Shown here in pieces: positions 7,657 through 17,035 of a stretch of 64,000 bases of DNA (position 1 is its first letter; the number at the start of each line of letters is the position of its first letter). The stretch lies in contig NZ_CP095743.1 in the NCBI RefSeq assembly GCF_022049065.2, forward strand, positions 2,495,001 through 2,559,000, read 5' to 3'. This stretch comes from Niallia sp. Man26. Its GTDB lineage: Bacteria > Bacillota > Bacilli > Bacillales > Cytobacillaceae. The notes beneath the pieces are model-generated. The model was given only the letters and a program-made list of their open reading frames with translations. It ran no database searches and was not told the origin of the DNA. The position numbers were made by a program, and so were the translations under genes.

Positions 7657-8708
7657 TTTATGCCTCCCCCTAACTTCGCAAGAACGATTCTTATTTCAAA
7701 ATATGACACTTCAGGAAGCTGTTGTTTGATTTGCTTCAACGACTTGGAAGCAGTAACTTCTGCGATTTTTTTTATTTTAGCTATTTTGTCGAGACTAACA
7801 TATTCTTCAATCGAAAAATCAGGGATATTCAACACGAGTTCTGCGATATGATCTTCAATTGTACTCATCTTCAAACGTCGCATTGTACTTATTTCGTCAA
7901 GGCTTAAGCCTTTTTGAATATATTCATATGTCGCTTTGGTTGAATTAGTCAAAATATATGCAGTATTATCATCCATCACCATTTGTCTTAAAAATGGGAA
8001 TTTTTCTTTAGCACTGAGAATTTTCTTCAGCATAAAGTGAAGCAATGACAGAAAGTAAAGCTCATAATAACTTCTGTCTATCCCAAGACTAGCTGCCGCT
8101 TGCTCTGGAGTTAGCCCAATATGCTCTGACCCTGTTAACCTGCACACAAGGTATTCAGGTAACACTGCTTCATCATCGAGGCAATCAGCCAATTCTTGGT
8201 AAAGCTGTTCATTCAGTGATTGTCTGTCGCCAGCATAATTCTGCAATGCTTGCTTCATCCACGCCTGTACTACGATATTTCGCTGAATTGGCATATAGCG
8301 ATTATCGCCTTTGGAAAGATGGGAGGCAACTTGAACAGAAAGTGCCAGCCGCTCCCAAAATCCTACAGCAATTCGGTGATATTTCCAGCCATTTAAATGG
8401 GTAGGAATAGGGTATTCTATAAGTAAACGCGCAAACTCATCTTCTTGTTTCGGATTGATGTCATAATGCTGAAATGTTTTTCCTTCAGCAGTCCATTTCT
8501 GCTCTTTTAAAGCAGAAATAATCCTGTCGAACTCTGCTCTTGATAAATTCGGGTATGTTTGAAAAAAAGGCATAAGTTCAAAAATATGGATATCCTGTAT
8601 CGTTTGCGCTGATTTTTTGCCGTTTAGGATATGAAGGACAGAGTAGATAGTTCTTTCTCCCTTTATTCTTTGTAAACAATATAACACGATTACCTCAATA
8701 AAGGTCAT
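7653..8708 (-). CDS. ypbB: YpbB, RecQ-partner helix-turn-helix protein
   Basis: A 351-residue protein of the YpbB family, always found next to the short Bacillus recQ. The C-terminal third (about 240-350) contains a DNA-binding-like segment (TYEYIQKGLSLDEISTMRRL) resembling the helix-turn-helix C-terminal module of other RecQ helicases, so it may supply in trans a domain that RecQ lacks; that is inference. The start is the ATG at 8706-8708, preceded by TTAAGGAG. An upstream ATG in frame lacks a ribosome site. Confidence 0.85.
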   Translation of the reverse strand: MTFIEVIVLYCLQRIKGERTIYSVLHILNGKKSAQTIQDIHIFELMPFFQTYPNLSRAEFDRIISALKEQKWTAEGKTFQHYDINPKQEDEFARLLIEYPIPTHLNGWKYHRIAVGFWERLALSVQVASHLSKGDNRYMPIQRNIVVQAWMKQALQNYAGDRQSLNEQLYQELADCLDDEAVLPEYLVCRLTGSEHIGLTPEQAAASLGIDRSYYELYFLSLLHFMLKKILSAKEKFPFLRQMVMDDNTAYILTNSTKATYEYIQKGLSLDEISTMRRLKMSTIEDHIAELVLNIPDFSIEEYVSLDKIAKIKKIAEVTASKSLKQIKQQLPEVSYFEIRIVLAKLGGGIN

Positions 8709-8844
8709 ATACGAAAACTCCTTAAAATAATGGTTCATGTCGAATTATGTACTTTCTTGCTTTATATTTTACCACGAAAACTGTACTTGGAGCTAAACTT
8801 GAATCATTAATGCGAGGTTTATTCCTTTATATTGGTCTTTTTTA

Positions 8845-8873
8845 TTGAAAAGTTATACATTCAGTTTTACAAT
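8845..8873 (+). promoter_or_regulatory. Sigma-A promoter of fer
   Basis: TTGAAA (8845-8850), 17-base spacer, TACAAT (8868-8873). Transcription would begin near 8880, which rules out the in-frame ATG at 8879 and supports the start at 8954. Confidence 0.7.
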
Positions 8874-8875
8874 AA

Positions 8876-9202
<327 letters not shown>

Positions 9203-9203
9203 T

Positions 9204-9245
9204 AAAAAAAGCAAAAAGAGTTTTTCTCTTTTTGCTTTTTTTATT
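9204..9245. terminator. Bidirectional terminator between fer and ribU
   Basis: Stem AAAAAAAGCAAAAAGAG / CTCTTTTTGCTTTTTTT serves both converging genes. Confidence 0.85.
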
Positions 9246-9246
9246 A

Positions 9247-9837
9247 TTATGCTACCTTACGATATTGAGCTTGCTTTGTGATCCAGCCTTTCATTTTCGT
9301 AAAAACAAGCAGGAACAAGGCTGAAACGATAGCGCCTTTAATAAGGTTAAACGGCAGGATTAAGGAAATTACATATGCACGCATTTCGGCAGATGTCATT
9401 GGGTCCCATCCGATAAACTTAATATAAACTGGCAATAGTACAAAATAATTGAAGAAGCTAAGGGCTATACTCATCACAAGGGCACTTGAGATAAGGCCGA
9501 GCACCATTCCCAATTTTGATTTCAATTTATTGTAGATGAAATAGGCAGGCAGGATAAATGCAACTCCAGCAATGAAGTTTGCTAAATTTCCTACAGGTAT
9601 TCCAATCTCACTGTTATGGACAATATAATCCAGAAGGTTTTTTATCAACTCTACCAATATACCTGCAACTGGACCAAGAATTAACGCTGTTACCAATGCT
9701 GGCAAATCACTGAAATCCAATGTCAAAAATGGAGGAAACGTTGGAAGCGGGAACTTGATAAACATAAGCACAAAAGCCATGCTGCTCATCATTCCAATCA
9801 AGACAAATTTCCTTACATTCATTTTCTTTTTATTCAT
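9247..9837 (-). CDS. ribU: Riboflavin ECF transporter S component RibU
   Basis: A 196-residue membrane protein with about six membrane segments, the substrate-binding subunit of an energy-coupling-factor importer for riboflavin. The N-terminal MSSMAFVLMFIKFPLP and LTLDFSDLPALVTALILGP segments are typical of the family (FmnP/YpaA). The ATG is behind AGGAGAGAG. The identity is confirmed by the FMN riboswitch and attenuator in its leader. The ECF ATPases and T protein are encoded elsewhere. Confidence 0.95.
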   Translation of the reverse strand: MNKKKMNVRKFVLIGMMSSMAFVLMFIKFPLPTFPPFLTLDFSDLPALVTALILGPVAGILVELIKNLLDYIVHNSEIGIPVGNLANFIAGVAFILPAYFIYNKLKSKLGMVLGLISSALVMSIALSFFNYFVLLPVYIKFIGWDPMTSAEMRAYVISLILPFNLIKGAIVSALFLLVFTKMKGWITKQAQYRKVA

Positions 9838-9910
9838 TTCTTACTCTCTCCTTTTAGGATCCATCTGCCTAAGAAGAGAGATTCAGCAATTTTGTTAAGG
9901 CACGCCAAAT

Positions 9911-9940
9911 AAAAACCTCAAGCTAACATGAGCTTGAGGG
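9911..9940 (-). terminator. Attenuator of the FMN riboswitch
   Basis: On the minus strand, stem CCTCAAGCT / AGCTTGAGG followed by TTTTTATTT. It lies between the aptamer and ribU, so it is the expression platform: FMN binding would favour termination. Confidence 0.85.
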
Positions 9941-10008
9941 AGTGTTTAAAGGCATACTTAACAAACGTTCTAACTAATAATTTTTTCGAACGATTGCAGA
10001 ACCTCCAT

Positions 10009-10132
10009 CTTCTCCCATCCAGACTTTACTGTCGGTTTTGGATTTTCACCAAATCAGCCTAACGAATAGGCTCGCGGACTTAGAGCAATACTCCTCACCG
10101 CCGGTCGGGAATTACACCCTGCCCCGAAGATA
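10009..10132 (-). ncRNA. FMN riboswitch (RFN element)
   Basis: The conserved core is plain on the minus strand: TCTTCGGGGCAGGGTG, then CCGACCGGCGGTGA, AGTCCGCGAGCC, a variable stem, TGATTTGGTGAAAATCC and GACAGTAAAGTCTGGATGGG. The outer strands pair (TCTTC...GAAGA). It controls ribU by transcription attenuation in response to FMN. Confidence 0.97.
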
Positions 10133-10353
10133 GATCAATATTTTATTTTTTTTACTAATTTATATTATACATAAGAATGGCTGTTATGGGAAGAACATTG
10201 CTTATAATAAAAGCGGGAAGTTTTATCGGAATTAAAAGGAGATTTTCGAACTGGGGCAACTCACAAAGAAAGAAACATACTGGGAACTTTGTTTATTGCC
10301 CATTCTCACTTAGTGATACTACTTTTATGTAAGTCAAACCTTTAAGGAATACA

Positions 10354-11235
10354 TTATTCATAATAGATGTTCACATTAGGTGTGATGCCGCTATTTTTAT
10401 CTTCCTGCTCCTTTAATTGCTTAAATTGAAGCAGACTCATGCTTTCAGGGGGAAGCAAGGCAGGTTGTTCACCTAATATTGCGCTTATTTCGTTTTCTTT
10501 TATGTAATAGATTGCTTTTTTATATGGAACTTGCCCAAGAGTTGGGTTATAGCCTACCGGCTCTTCTACCGTTATTTCCAAAGTTTCTGGTTTTACCTCT
10601 GCCTGTTTTTCGGCTTTTGCCTTTTCCTTTTTATTTTCTTTCGTGGTTACTTCTTTTTTTACAGGTTTGCTTTTTGCTTCAGCAGCTTCCTGTCTCGCTG
10701 GTTTCGCTGCTGCTTCGACTGTCTGTCCCACTTCTGCCTCTCCTAATGCCAATATCGGGTTTATCGCATTTTCCTTTGTTACCGTCCATTCTTTTTCGTG
10801 AATCTCAAAATGCAGGTGGACGCCAGAGGAATGGCCAGTATTGCCCATCTTCCCAATAAGGTCGCCCATTTCAACCTTTTGTCCTTCCTTCACTACTCGT
10901 TCATTTAAATGGGCATAAACGGTTTCTAAGCCATTAGTATGCTTAATAAAAATTACATTCCCGTAGGATTGGGAATAATAAGACTTTGTGACATTGCCGC
11001 TGTCTACAGCAAATACAGCAGCTCCAAGGTCACCTGCAATATCAATTCCTTTATGATCTCCATGTCTTGTATTAAATGTATCTGAAATCATGCCTTCACT
11101 CGGCCAAGTCCACCCTTTGGTGCGTTCAGACAGTGAAGGTGATTTAGCTTCTGAATGCTTGCCTCCTAAAAATAACAAGCTGACAAACAGAAGCATTATT
11201 GCAGCTATGAGCAGCCGTCTGATATAGTCTCCCAT
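10354..11235 (-). CDS. M23 (LytM) peptidoglycan endopeptidase
   Basis: A 293-residue exported metalloprotease. An N-terminal membrane/signal segment (about residues 7-27) precedes the M23 domain (about 42-165). Zinc ligands are all present: H and D in DHKGIDIAG and the HxH in SGVHLHFEIH, so it should be active in cleaving wall peptide cross-links. Then come a lysine/alanine/glutamate-rich linker (about 170-220) and a C-terminal segment ending TPNVNIYYE of no recognised domain. The ATG follows AAAGGAGG. It stands alone between ribU and rsiX. Confidence 0.88.
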   Translation of the reverse strand: MGDYIRRLLIAAIMLLFVSLLFLGGKHSEAKSPSLSERTKGWTWPSEGMISDTFNTRHGDHKGIDIAGDLGAAVFAVDSGNVTKSYYSQSYGNVIFIKHTNGLETVYAHLNERVVKEGQKVEMGDLIGKMGNTGHSSGVHLHFEIHEKEWTVTKENAINPILALGEAEVGQTVEAAAKPARQEAAEAKSKPVKKEVTTKENKKEKAKAEKQAEVKPETLEITVEEPVGYNPTLGQVPYKKAIYYIKENEISAILGEQPALLPPESMSLLQFKQLKEQEDKNSGITPNVNIYYE

Positions 11236-11492
11236 TGTATCCTCCTTTTTTTCCTAACACGAAAATAACCTGCAACAAATATTTGTTGAGAGAAAAAAGA
11301 AAATTGAAAAGTTCCTCTTTCACCATATGAGTACATGTTTCGTTATAGAACTGATCAGTCCACCTAGATGAAAGTGACAACCATTAGCATAAGAGCATTT
11401 GCCTAGTCTCCTAAAAGCTATGAAACAAATGTTAGTATGGGATATGTTCTCTTAATTCATGCATTCTTTTTCACCGTCTAACAAAAACAACT

Positions 11493-11524
11493 AAAAAAAG
11501 CTCCAGCTAAGCTGGAACTTTTTT
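11493..11524 (-). terminator. Terminator of sigX-rsiX
   Basis: Stem AGTTCCAGC / GCTGGAGCT then TTTTTTT on the minus strand, overlapping the rsiX stop. Confidence 0.85.
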
Positions 11525-12716
11525 AATTCATTTCTCGTTTATTTGCCGCTACAGGAACTGGGATTTCATCAGTAAATACAAATCTTCCAATTTGATTAAT
11601 CCCAGCGTTTTCAAATCTCACTGTTTTAAATTGGAAATCCTTAGCGGTCAGCAAGATCGATTCTATAGCTCTAAGTGTAGCTTTATCCGCATGTAGGACG
11701 CTGTCTTTTGTTAAATACAGCTCCAATTCACTTGTTTCTATATTTGGAACTATCTTCTCGAAACGGATATTGTCAGGGATTGATGCAGACAGACCATATT
11801 CCGGCATATCCTTTTGCATATTGATAAGTGCGGTCTCAATATCATGATACGGTGTCTCCCAAGGAACATACAGGGCATTTTCAGCCTCGACTGAATCTGT
11901 TAAGAGATAGTACCCTCTGTTTTCAAGCTGCTGATAATATATCTCCGTCAAATCTCTGTCACCAACTAATACTCCCTTTTGACCCTTTCTCCTGAATTCC
12001 ATTTTATCGGCACCGACACTTTCCAGCTGCTGATAAACAATAGAGTTTAAGAAGTCATCTGAACCGATTGCTCCAAGGGATGTGACATCATCTGCGAAGT
12101 CAATAATAACTGTCTTATTGCTCATGTCATAACTGACTGTCCCATCAAATGGGTAATAGTTATCAAGGCCCCAGCTTGTTTCCTCAATGGCAGACATGTA
12201 TTTTTTATACAAGTCAAATTTAGATAAGCTGTCCGGATTTTCAACAAGAATGCTGACAGGCACTGCCACCTGCAGATTCTTATCAGGAATAGGGTATGTG
12301 AGCAGCTCTTTGTCTCCTACTTCTTCTGCATACAAAGCTGTTGTTTGTAATTCAACATCTGCCTGTCGATTCTCGACTTCTCCTGACTGCTCTTTCATTT
12401 GGAACGAAGATGAGTTTTCTGTGCTTTGGCTGTCTTCATTAATTGCTATATATTTGCTGTTTTCGGATGAAGATGAATCACTTAAATTATAATTGCCGTT
12501 ATTTGACCGAAAGAAGCTTTCTCCTATAACAATAAGAAGCATGAAAGCAAATACAGAAGCGACTGCTGGCATGAGCCAAGGACGGCGAATCCGTTGTTTA
12601 GACTTGCCGGCCGCAATATTTTGATAAATGCTCTTTGGGTCCCGTTCATCCTTAATGGCCGGGAATTGCCTCAACAGGCTTTTTAGCTGCTCATCGCTCC
12701 AATTGTTTTTTTCCAT
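11523..12716 (-). CDS. rsiX: Anti-sigma factor RsiX
   Basis: A 397-residue membrane protein with a cytoplasmic N-terminal domain (residues 1-45), one membrane segment (about 47-65) and a large extracytoplasmic domain. It follows sigX with a 26-base overlap, the arrangement of sigX-rsiX in B. subtilis. It would hold sigma-X at the membrane until an envelope signal releases it. A ribosome site AGAGAGGAGG precedes the ATG. The external part, rich in serine and asparagine near the membrane, then folded (PVSILVENPDSLSKFDLYKK), resembles the RsiX family; it is somewhat longer than the B. subtilis protein. Confidence 0.87.
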   Translation of the reverse strand: MEKNNWSDEQLKSLLRQFPAIKDERDPKSIYQNIAAGKSKQRIRRPWLMPAVASVFAFMLLIVIGESFFRSNNGNYNLSDSSSSENSKYIAINEDSQSTENSSSFQMKEQSGEVENRQADVELQTTALYAEEVGDKELLTYPIPDKNLQVAVPVSILVENPDSLSKFDLYKKYMSAIEETSWGLDNYYPFDGTVSYDMSNKTVIIDFADDVTSLGAIGSDDFLNSIVYQQLESVGADKMEFRRKGQKGVLVGDRDLTEIYYQQLENRGYYLLTDSVEAENALYVPWETPYHDIETALINMQKDMPEYGLSASIPDNIRFEKIVPNIETSELELYLTKDSVLHADKATLRAIESILLTAKDFQFKTVRFENAGINQIGRFVFTDEIPVPVAANKREMN

Positions 12717-13239
12717 TGTATTCCTCCTCTCTCGTCCATTCCTCCATATGTTTTTTTAGTGCTTTTAAAGCGCGGTGCTGTGTTGTCTTTACCTTACTTT
12801 CTGTCCAGCCGAGTGTTTCTGCCGTCTCTGCAATGGACCGTTCCTGAATATAGCGAAGAATAATGACCATCTTTTGGTCCACTGTACATACCTTTAACGC
12901 TTGATATAAATATTGCACTTCTTCAGATAGTATAGCCACTTCCTCTGGCAGAGAATCATCAGCTTTGATTTGCTGTTTAGACCAATCAAACTTCTCCATG
13001 ATTCTGTCCTTCCAGTTTTTATTTTTACGAAAATGGTCGATCGCTACATTCCGTGCAATACTGAACAGCCACGTTTTTTCTGCACTTTTCCCTTCGAAAC
13101 GGTCATAGGATTTCAATACGCGAATATATACTTCCTGCACTAAATCTTCTGCCGTCTCTTTATGGCTGACCATATAAAATAGAAATTGAAAAACGTCATG
13201 ATGATATTTTTTATATAGTTCATCAAAAACGGAGTCCAT
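12691..13239 (-). CDS. sigX: ECF RNA polymerase sigma factor SigX
   Basis: A 182-residue group IV sigma factor. Region 2 (QFLFYMVSHKETAEDLVQEV, and AEKTWLFSIARNVAIDHFRK) and region 4 (YIQERSIAETAETLGWTESK) are both seen. Sigma-X controls envelope modification genes such as dlt and pssA in relatives. The start is the ATG at 13237-13239, behind GGGGAGGAG; the longer upstream frame runs through the promoter. Its own promoter carries a sigma-X type sequence (13268-13294), so it is probably autoregulated. Gene order resD-resE-sigX-rsiX is conserved. Confidence 0.92.
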   Translation of the reverse strand: MDSVFDELYKKYHHDVFQFLFYMVSHKETAEDLVQEVYIRVLKSYDRFEGKSAEKTWLFSIARNVAIDHFRKNKNWKDRIMEKFDWSKQQIKADDSLPEEVAILSEEVQYLYQALKVCTVDQKMVIILRYIQERSIAETAETLGWTESKVKTTQHRALKALKKHMEEWTREEEYNGKKQLER

Positions 13240-13267
13240 CAGTTTCTCCTCCCCGTTTATAAAATTA

Positions 13268-13294
13268 GTCGTATTGTTTTCCACAATAGTTACG
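13268..13294 (-). promoter_or_regulatory. ECF (sigma-X type) autoregulatory promoter of sigX
   Basis: Minus strand CGTAAC (13294-13289), 17-base spacer, CGAC (13271-13268). This matches the sigma-X consensus TGTAAC-N17-CGAC closely and lies 29 bases upstream of the sigX ATG. Confidence 0.8.
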
Positions 13295-13356
13295 GATTTT
13301 TTTCTTCTACAATAATTTTTTATGTAATTATTAAGATTAATTGTATTTTTAAGCAA

Positions 13357-13386
13357 AACAAAAAGGAAGGAATAATCCTTCCTTAT
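13357..13386 (-). terminator. Terminator of resD-resE side / upstream of sigX
   Basis: Perfect stem AAGGAAGGA / TCCTTCCTT, then TTTTGTTTTG on the minus strand. It separates resDE from sigX-rsiX. Confidence 0.85.
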
Positions 13387-13444
13387 GTTCTATTATGTTA
13401 AATTGTTTCTTGTGAATCAAGAAGAATCGGCAACATCTCTAAAT

Positions 13445-15211
13445 TTATTCAACATTTCGGGGCAAAAAGATAAAAAATGTCGTTCCATGACCATACTTGC
13501 TTGTGACAGATATATGGCCATTATGAGCCTCCACGATATTTTTGGCAATGGCAAGCCCCAGTCCTGTGCCCGCGCTGCCTCTCGTCCTTGCCTTATCCGC
13601 CTTGTAAAAGCGCTCAAAAATATATGGCAAATCCTCTTCTTTAATCCCGGCACCGTTATCTTCTATTTCCAAGTAAATGCCGACATTATCTGATTTTGCA
13701 TTGATTTTCACAGTACCATTGTCTTTCGTATGCCTGATGCAATTGTCGATAATATTTGTGACCACCTGCTCCATTTTATCAACATCCATCACAAATGGCG
13801 TCATATCCTCTTGGATATCCATCGTTATTTCAATATTTTTTTCTTTTGCGATTGCATTAAACTTCCGTGCAACCCGATGAAAGAAGGAAGTCATTTCCAC
13901 TTCATCTAGGAATAGCTCAAGATGTCCCGCTTCCATCCTTGCTAAATCAAGGAGCTCATTGACAAGGCGGCCCATGCGAAGAGATTCGTCATAAATGATT
14001 TTGGCCATTTCCTGCTTTTCTTCCTCAGATTGTGCAATATTATCTACAATGGCTTCACTATAGCCTTGCAGCATACTGATCGGTGTGCGCAATTCGTGAG
14101 ATACGTTAGCAATAAAATCGTTGCGCAGCTTGTCCAGCTTCCGCTCTTCGGTCATATCCCTAATAACTGCAATAGCTCCTCTTATCTGTTCCCTATTATA
14201 GAGGGGACTTACAATAATCACCCACGCTCTATGCGAAAGCTTCATCTCGGCAATTTGCTCTTCTCCCGTGCCGATGGCAAGCTGAAACAGTTCTTTCACT
14301 TCTGCAGGCACTTGCTCTTGCAGCGGCTCACTGCTGCCTTGTTCATAATGCCAATATTGCAGAAATCTTTCTGCCGGAGGATTTGTTATAAGCAAACTTC
14401 CGTTTTTATTAAACGTAAGCACACCGTCTGCCATGCCGCTCAGTATATTACCGAGCTGTTCTTTTTCTTGGCTTAAGGCATTTATGTTAAAGTTCAGCCG
14501 TTTTGCCATTTGATTAAATGCTACAGACAGCTCCCCTATTTCATCTTGAGACCATATTGGAACAGTAGTCTCGAAATTCCCTCTTGCCAGCTCCATTGCA
14601 GCCTCTCTCATCTTGCGGAGAGGGGCTGTAATTCTAGTAAGCAAAAAGAAAGCAAATATTGTTGTTAAAATAATGGCGACAACAGCAGCTAACACAATAA
14701 ACTTCGTTGTTGAGTTTTTTGTATCATTAAGAACAGACAGATTTTGAAAAACATAGACTGCACCAATCGGTTTATCTCCCTGAAGTATAGGAACACCGCT
14801 TGCTGTCACTTCAACATTCTCATTTGTTCCTTCGCTTGCAAGTTTAATTGTTTGCATAGTCTCCTTGCCGTTAACGTTCACTTGTTTAAGCTGTTTGCTT
14901 GATAGGGCCGTTTCCATTGAATCCTGCGTAAATTCACTGTCCGGAGATATCGAAGTCTTACCATCTAATTCAATCGCCGCAGCGGCAGATTCATCCACCA
15001 GCTCCCACACGATATCCATGCCGATATCCGGATGTTGCTCAAGAATGCTTGACGCCTTGGCAGCATTGCTTGTCAGCTCTTTTTTTGTCAACTCCATATG
15101 ATACTGCTCAAAATACTCAAGGAGCATAACAGTCAATATAATCAATACGACTGAAATCAGCAGTAAAAAGGTACTCCAAAGCTTAAATACAACACTTCTC
15201 CAAAACATCAT
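13445..15211 (-). CDS. resE: Sensor histidine kinase ResE
   Basis: A 588-residue membrane kinase. Two membrane segments (about residues 8-30 and 170-190) flank an extracytoplasmic sensor region. Then come HAMP, a PAS domain, HisKA with the phospho-acceptor histidine in VSHELRTPISML, and HATPase_c (N box NIIDNCIRHTKDNG, G boxes DNGAGIKEED and GTGLGLAI). The length equals B. subtilis ResE (about 589), which senses oxygen limitation and nitric oxide and controls anaerobic respiration through ResD. The ATG at 15209-15211 overlaps the resD stop (ATGA). Confidence 0.93.
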   Translation of the reverse strand: MMFWRSVVFKLWSTFLLLISVVLIILTVMLLEYFEQYHMELTKKELTSNAAKASSILEQHPDIGMDIVWELVDESAAAAIELDGKTSISPDSEFTQDSMETALSSKQLKQVNVNGKETMQTIKLASEGTNENVEVTASGVPILQGDKPIGAVYVFQNLSVLNDTKNSTTKFIVLAAVVAIILTTIFAFFLLTRITAPLRKMREAAMELARGNFETTVPIWSQDEIGELSVAFNQMAKRLNFNINALSQEKEQLGNILSGMADGVLTFNKNGSLLITNPPAERFLQYWHYEQGSSEPLQEQVPAEVKELFQLAIGTGEEQIAEMKLSHRAWVIIVSPLYNREQIRGAIAVIRDMTEERKLDKLRNDFIANVSHELRTPISMLQGYSEAIVDNIAQSEEEKQEMAKIIYDESLRMGRLVNELLDLARMEAGHLELFLDEVEMTSFFHRVARKFNAIAKEKNIEITMDIQEDMTPFVMDVDKMEQVVTNIIDNCIRHTKDNGTVKINAKSDNVGIYLEIEDNGAGIKEEDLPYIFERFYKADKARTRGSAGTGLGLAIAKNIVEAHNGHISVTSKYGHGTTFFIFLPRNVE

Positions 15212-15924
15212 CCATTGCTGACCTCGAACTTGTAGCCTACTCCCCAAACTGTAACAATCATCCGAGCAGCGTCCTCTGATACTTTATTCAGTTTTTCTCT
15301 CAAACGTTTAACATGTGTATCGACTGTGCGTAAATCGCCAAAAAAGTCATAATGCCACACTTCTCTCAGCAGCAGCTCCCTGTCATATACTTTGTCTGGT
15401 GATTTAGCAAGAAATAACAGCAATTCATATTCCTTTGGCGTGAGACTGACTTCTCTGCCATTTGCAAGAACACGGTGCGCATCATTGTCAATTGTTAAGT
15501 AAGGAAACACAATTAAGTCCTTTGCACTGCTTTCACTTTGTACAAATCCAGCTGGAGCAGATCTTCTTAATAAAGCTTTGACTCTCAACACTACTTCCCG
15601 CGGACTGAAGGGCTTAACAATATAATCATCTGTACCTGCTTCAAATCCTTGCACCCTGTTAATTTCTTCTCCTTTGGCAGTAAGCATAATAACAGGTGTC
15701 GCCTTTTTCTCCCTCAGCTCCTTGCAAACTTCCATTCCGTCCTTGCCTGGCATCATCAAATCGAGCAAAATAATATCATAATCGCTGGAAAGAGCTTTAT
15801 TTAAAGCGGTTTGCCCGTCTGATGCTTCCTCAACAAGAAAGTCCTCTCGTTCTAAATACATTTTCAGCAGCCTTCTGATTCTGTCCTCATCATCCACGAC
15901 AAGAATTTTTATTTCCTTCTCCAT
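15208..15924 (-). CDS. resD: Response regulator ResD
   Basis: A 238-residue OmpR-family regulator. The receiver domain has the acidic pair DDED, the phospho-acceptor aspartate in IILLDLMMPGKDG and the lysine in DYIVKPFSPRE; the winged-helix DNA-binding domain covers about residues 135-235. In B. subtilis ResD activates aerobic and anaerobic respiration genes, including resABC, ctaA and nasDEF. The AAGGAGG site is well placed. In relatives resABC lies directly upstream; here rluB follows instead. Confidence 0.94.
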   Translation of the reverse strand: MEKEIKILVVDDEDRIRRLLKMYLEREDFLVEEASDGQTALNKALSSDYDIILLDLMMPGKDGMEVCKELREKKATPVIMLTAKGEEINRVQGFEAGTDDYIVKPFSPREVVLRVKALLRRSAPAGFVQSESSAKDLIVFPYLTIDNDAHRVLANGREVSLTPKEYELLLFLAKSPDKVYDRELLLREVWHYDFFGDLRTVDTHVKRLREKLNKVSEDAARMIVTVWGVGYKFEVSNG

Positions 15925-16017
15925 TTGGTAATCCTCCTTACAACGCTTCTATGATAATAATGGAAGCACGCTAAACACTTTTTTGCATGTTTCCTTTTTT
16001 GCCCATCTTATAAACAA

Positions 16018-16054
16018 CAAAATCCCAAAGACTTGTTAAATATCAATGGGATTT
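16018..16054 (-). terminator. Terminator of the dacB-spmAB-rluB side
   Basis: Stem AAATCCCA / TGGGATTT then TGTTGTTT on the minus strand, between rluB and resD. Confidence 0.55.
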
Positions 16055-16149
16055 CCGTAAAAAACTTATAATCATTATAGCATTTTAATGTTGCAGATAT
16101 TGTAATCATGCACCTTGTTCTGTGAACGTTTTATGAATTTTTAACAAGC

Positions 16150-16878
16150 TTATTTTTTCTTATTCGCTTCCGTACGAAGAAGTTTTACTTCATGTGCTGT
16201 TAATTCACGTGCATCACCAGGGCTCAAGCCATTCAAATTCAAAAAGGAGTATCGTTCCCTTTTCAGCTTTAACACAGGTGTGCCAATCGCTTCGAACATT
16301 CTGCGGACTTGGCGGTTTTTGCCTTCATGAATTTTCAACTCAACGATAGACGTTCCTTTTTTCTTATCCACAGACAGAACCTTAGCTTTTGCTGGTGCTG
16401 TCTTACCGTCTTCAAGCATAACGCCTTTTTCCAGTAGCTTGATTTTCTCTCGCATCGGAATGCCTTTAATCTTTGCGACATATACCTTCTCTATTTCCCC
16501 TTTAGGGTGCATCATCAAGTTGGCGAATTCTCCATCATTTGTGAGCAAAATAAGTCCAGATGTGTCATAATCAAGACGTCCGACCGGATAGATTCTTGAT
16601 GATATTACTTCAGAAAAGAAATCTGTTACGACTTTTCTGCCTTTATCATCATTCACACTCGAAATCACGCCGCGAGGCTTGTACAGCAAGAAGTATACAG
16701 GCTCCTCCCTTTCAATCGGAACACCGTTCACTTCAACCTTGTCAGAAGGTCCAACTTTTACACCTAATTCTTTTACGACTTTACCGTTAACAGTAACTCT
16801 TCCATCCAGAATTAATTCTTCTGCTTTCCTTCTCGATGCAATCCCAGCATGGGCAATTACCTTTTGCAGTCTTTCCAT
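16150..16878 (-). CDS. rluB: 23S rRNA pseudouridine synthase RluB
   Basis: A 242-residue protein with an N-terminal S4 RNA-binding domain (about residues 1-60) and a pseudouridine synthase domain. The catalytic aspartate lies in PVGRLDYDTSGLILLTNDG and the KLKRERYSFL and KIHEGKNRQVRRM motifs are typical of the RsuA/RluB group, which modifies 23S rRNA near the peptidyl transferase centre. The ATG follows GAGGTG. It lies downstream of spmB, in the conserved dacB-spmA-spmB-rluB order. Confidence 0.93.
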   Translation of the reverse strand: MERLQKVIAHAGIASRRKAEELILDGRVTVNGKVVKELGVKVGPSDKVEVNGVPIEREEPVYFLLYKPRGVISSVNDDKGRKVVTDFFSEVISSRIYPVGRLDYDTSGLILLTNDGEFANLMMHPKGEIEKVYVAKIKGIPMREKIKLLEKGVMLEDGKTAPAKAKVLSVDKKKGTSIVELKIHEGKNRQVRRMFEAIGTPVLKLKRERYSFLNLNGLSPGDARELTAHEVKLLRTEANKKK

Positions 16879-17007
16879 TTATGTTTCACCTCATTAAATT
16901 CATCAACAGCAATAGCTTACTTTTCAAACAGCCATATTTTTTGTCATCTTTTGAATTATGACATAAGTTTGCCCATTTTCAAAGGAAAGTCTGTAAAAAC
17001 ACTGAAA

Positions 17008-17035
17008 TAAAAAAAACTCCGAACGAATCGGAGCA
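17008..17035 (-). terminator. Terminator of dacB-spmA-spmB
   Basis: Stem CTCCGA/TCGGAG with TTTTTTTT on the minus strand directly after the spmB stop. Confidence 0.85.

Noticed and set aside
11144..11380. Minus-strand frame upstream of the M23 gene
   Set aside because: It overlaps the M23 start in another frame, has no family features, and no ribosome site.
13240..13356. Longer sigX frame
   Set aside because: It would read through the ECF promoter at 13268-13294; the ATG at 13239 has a strong ribosome site.
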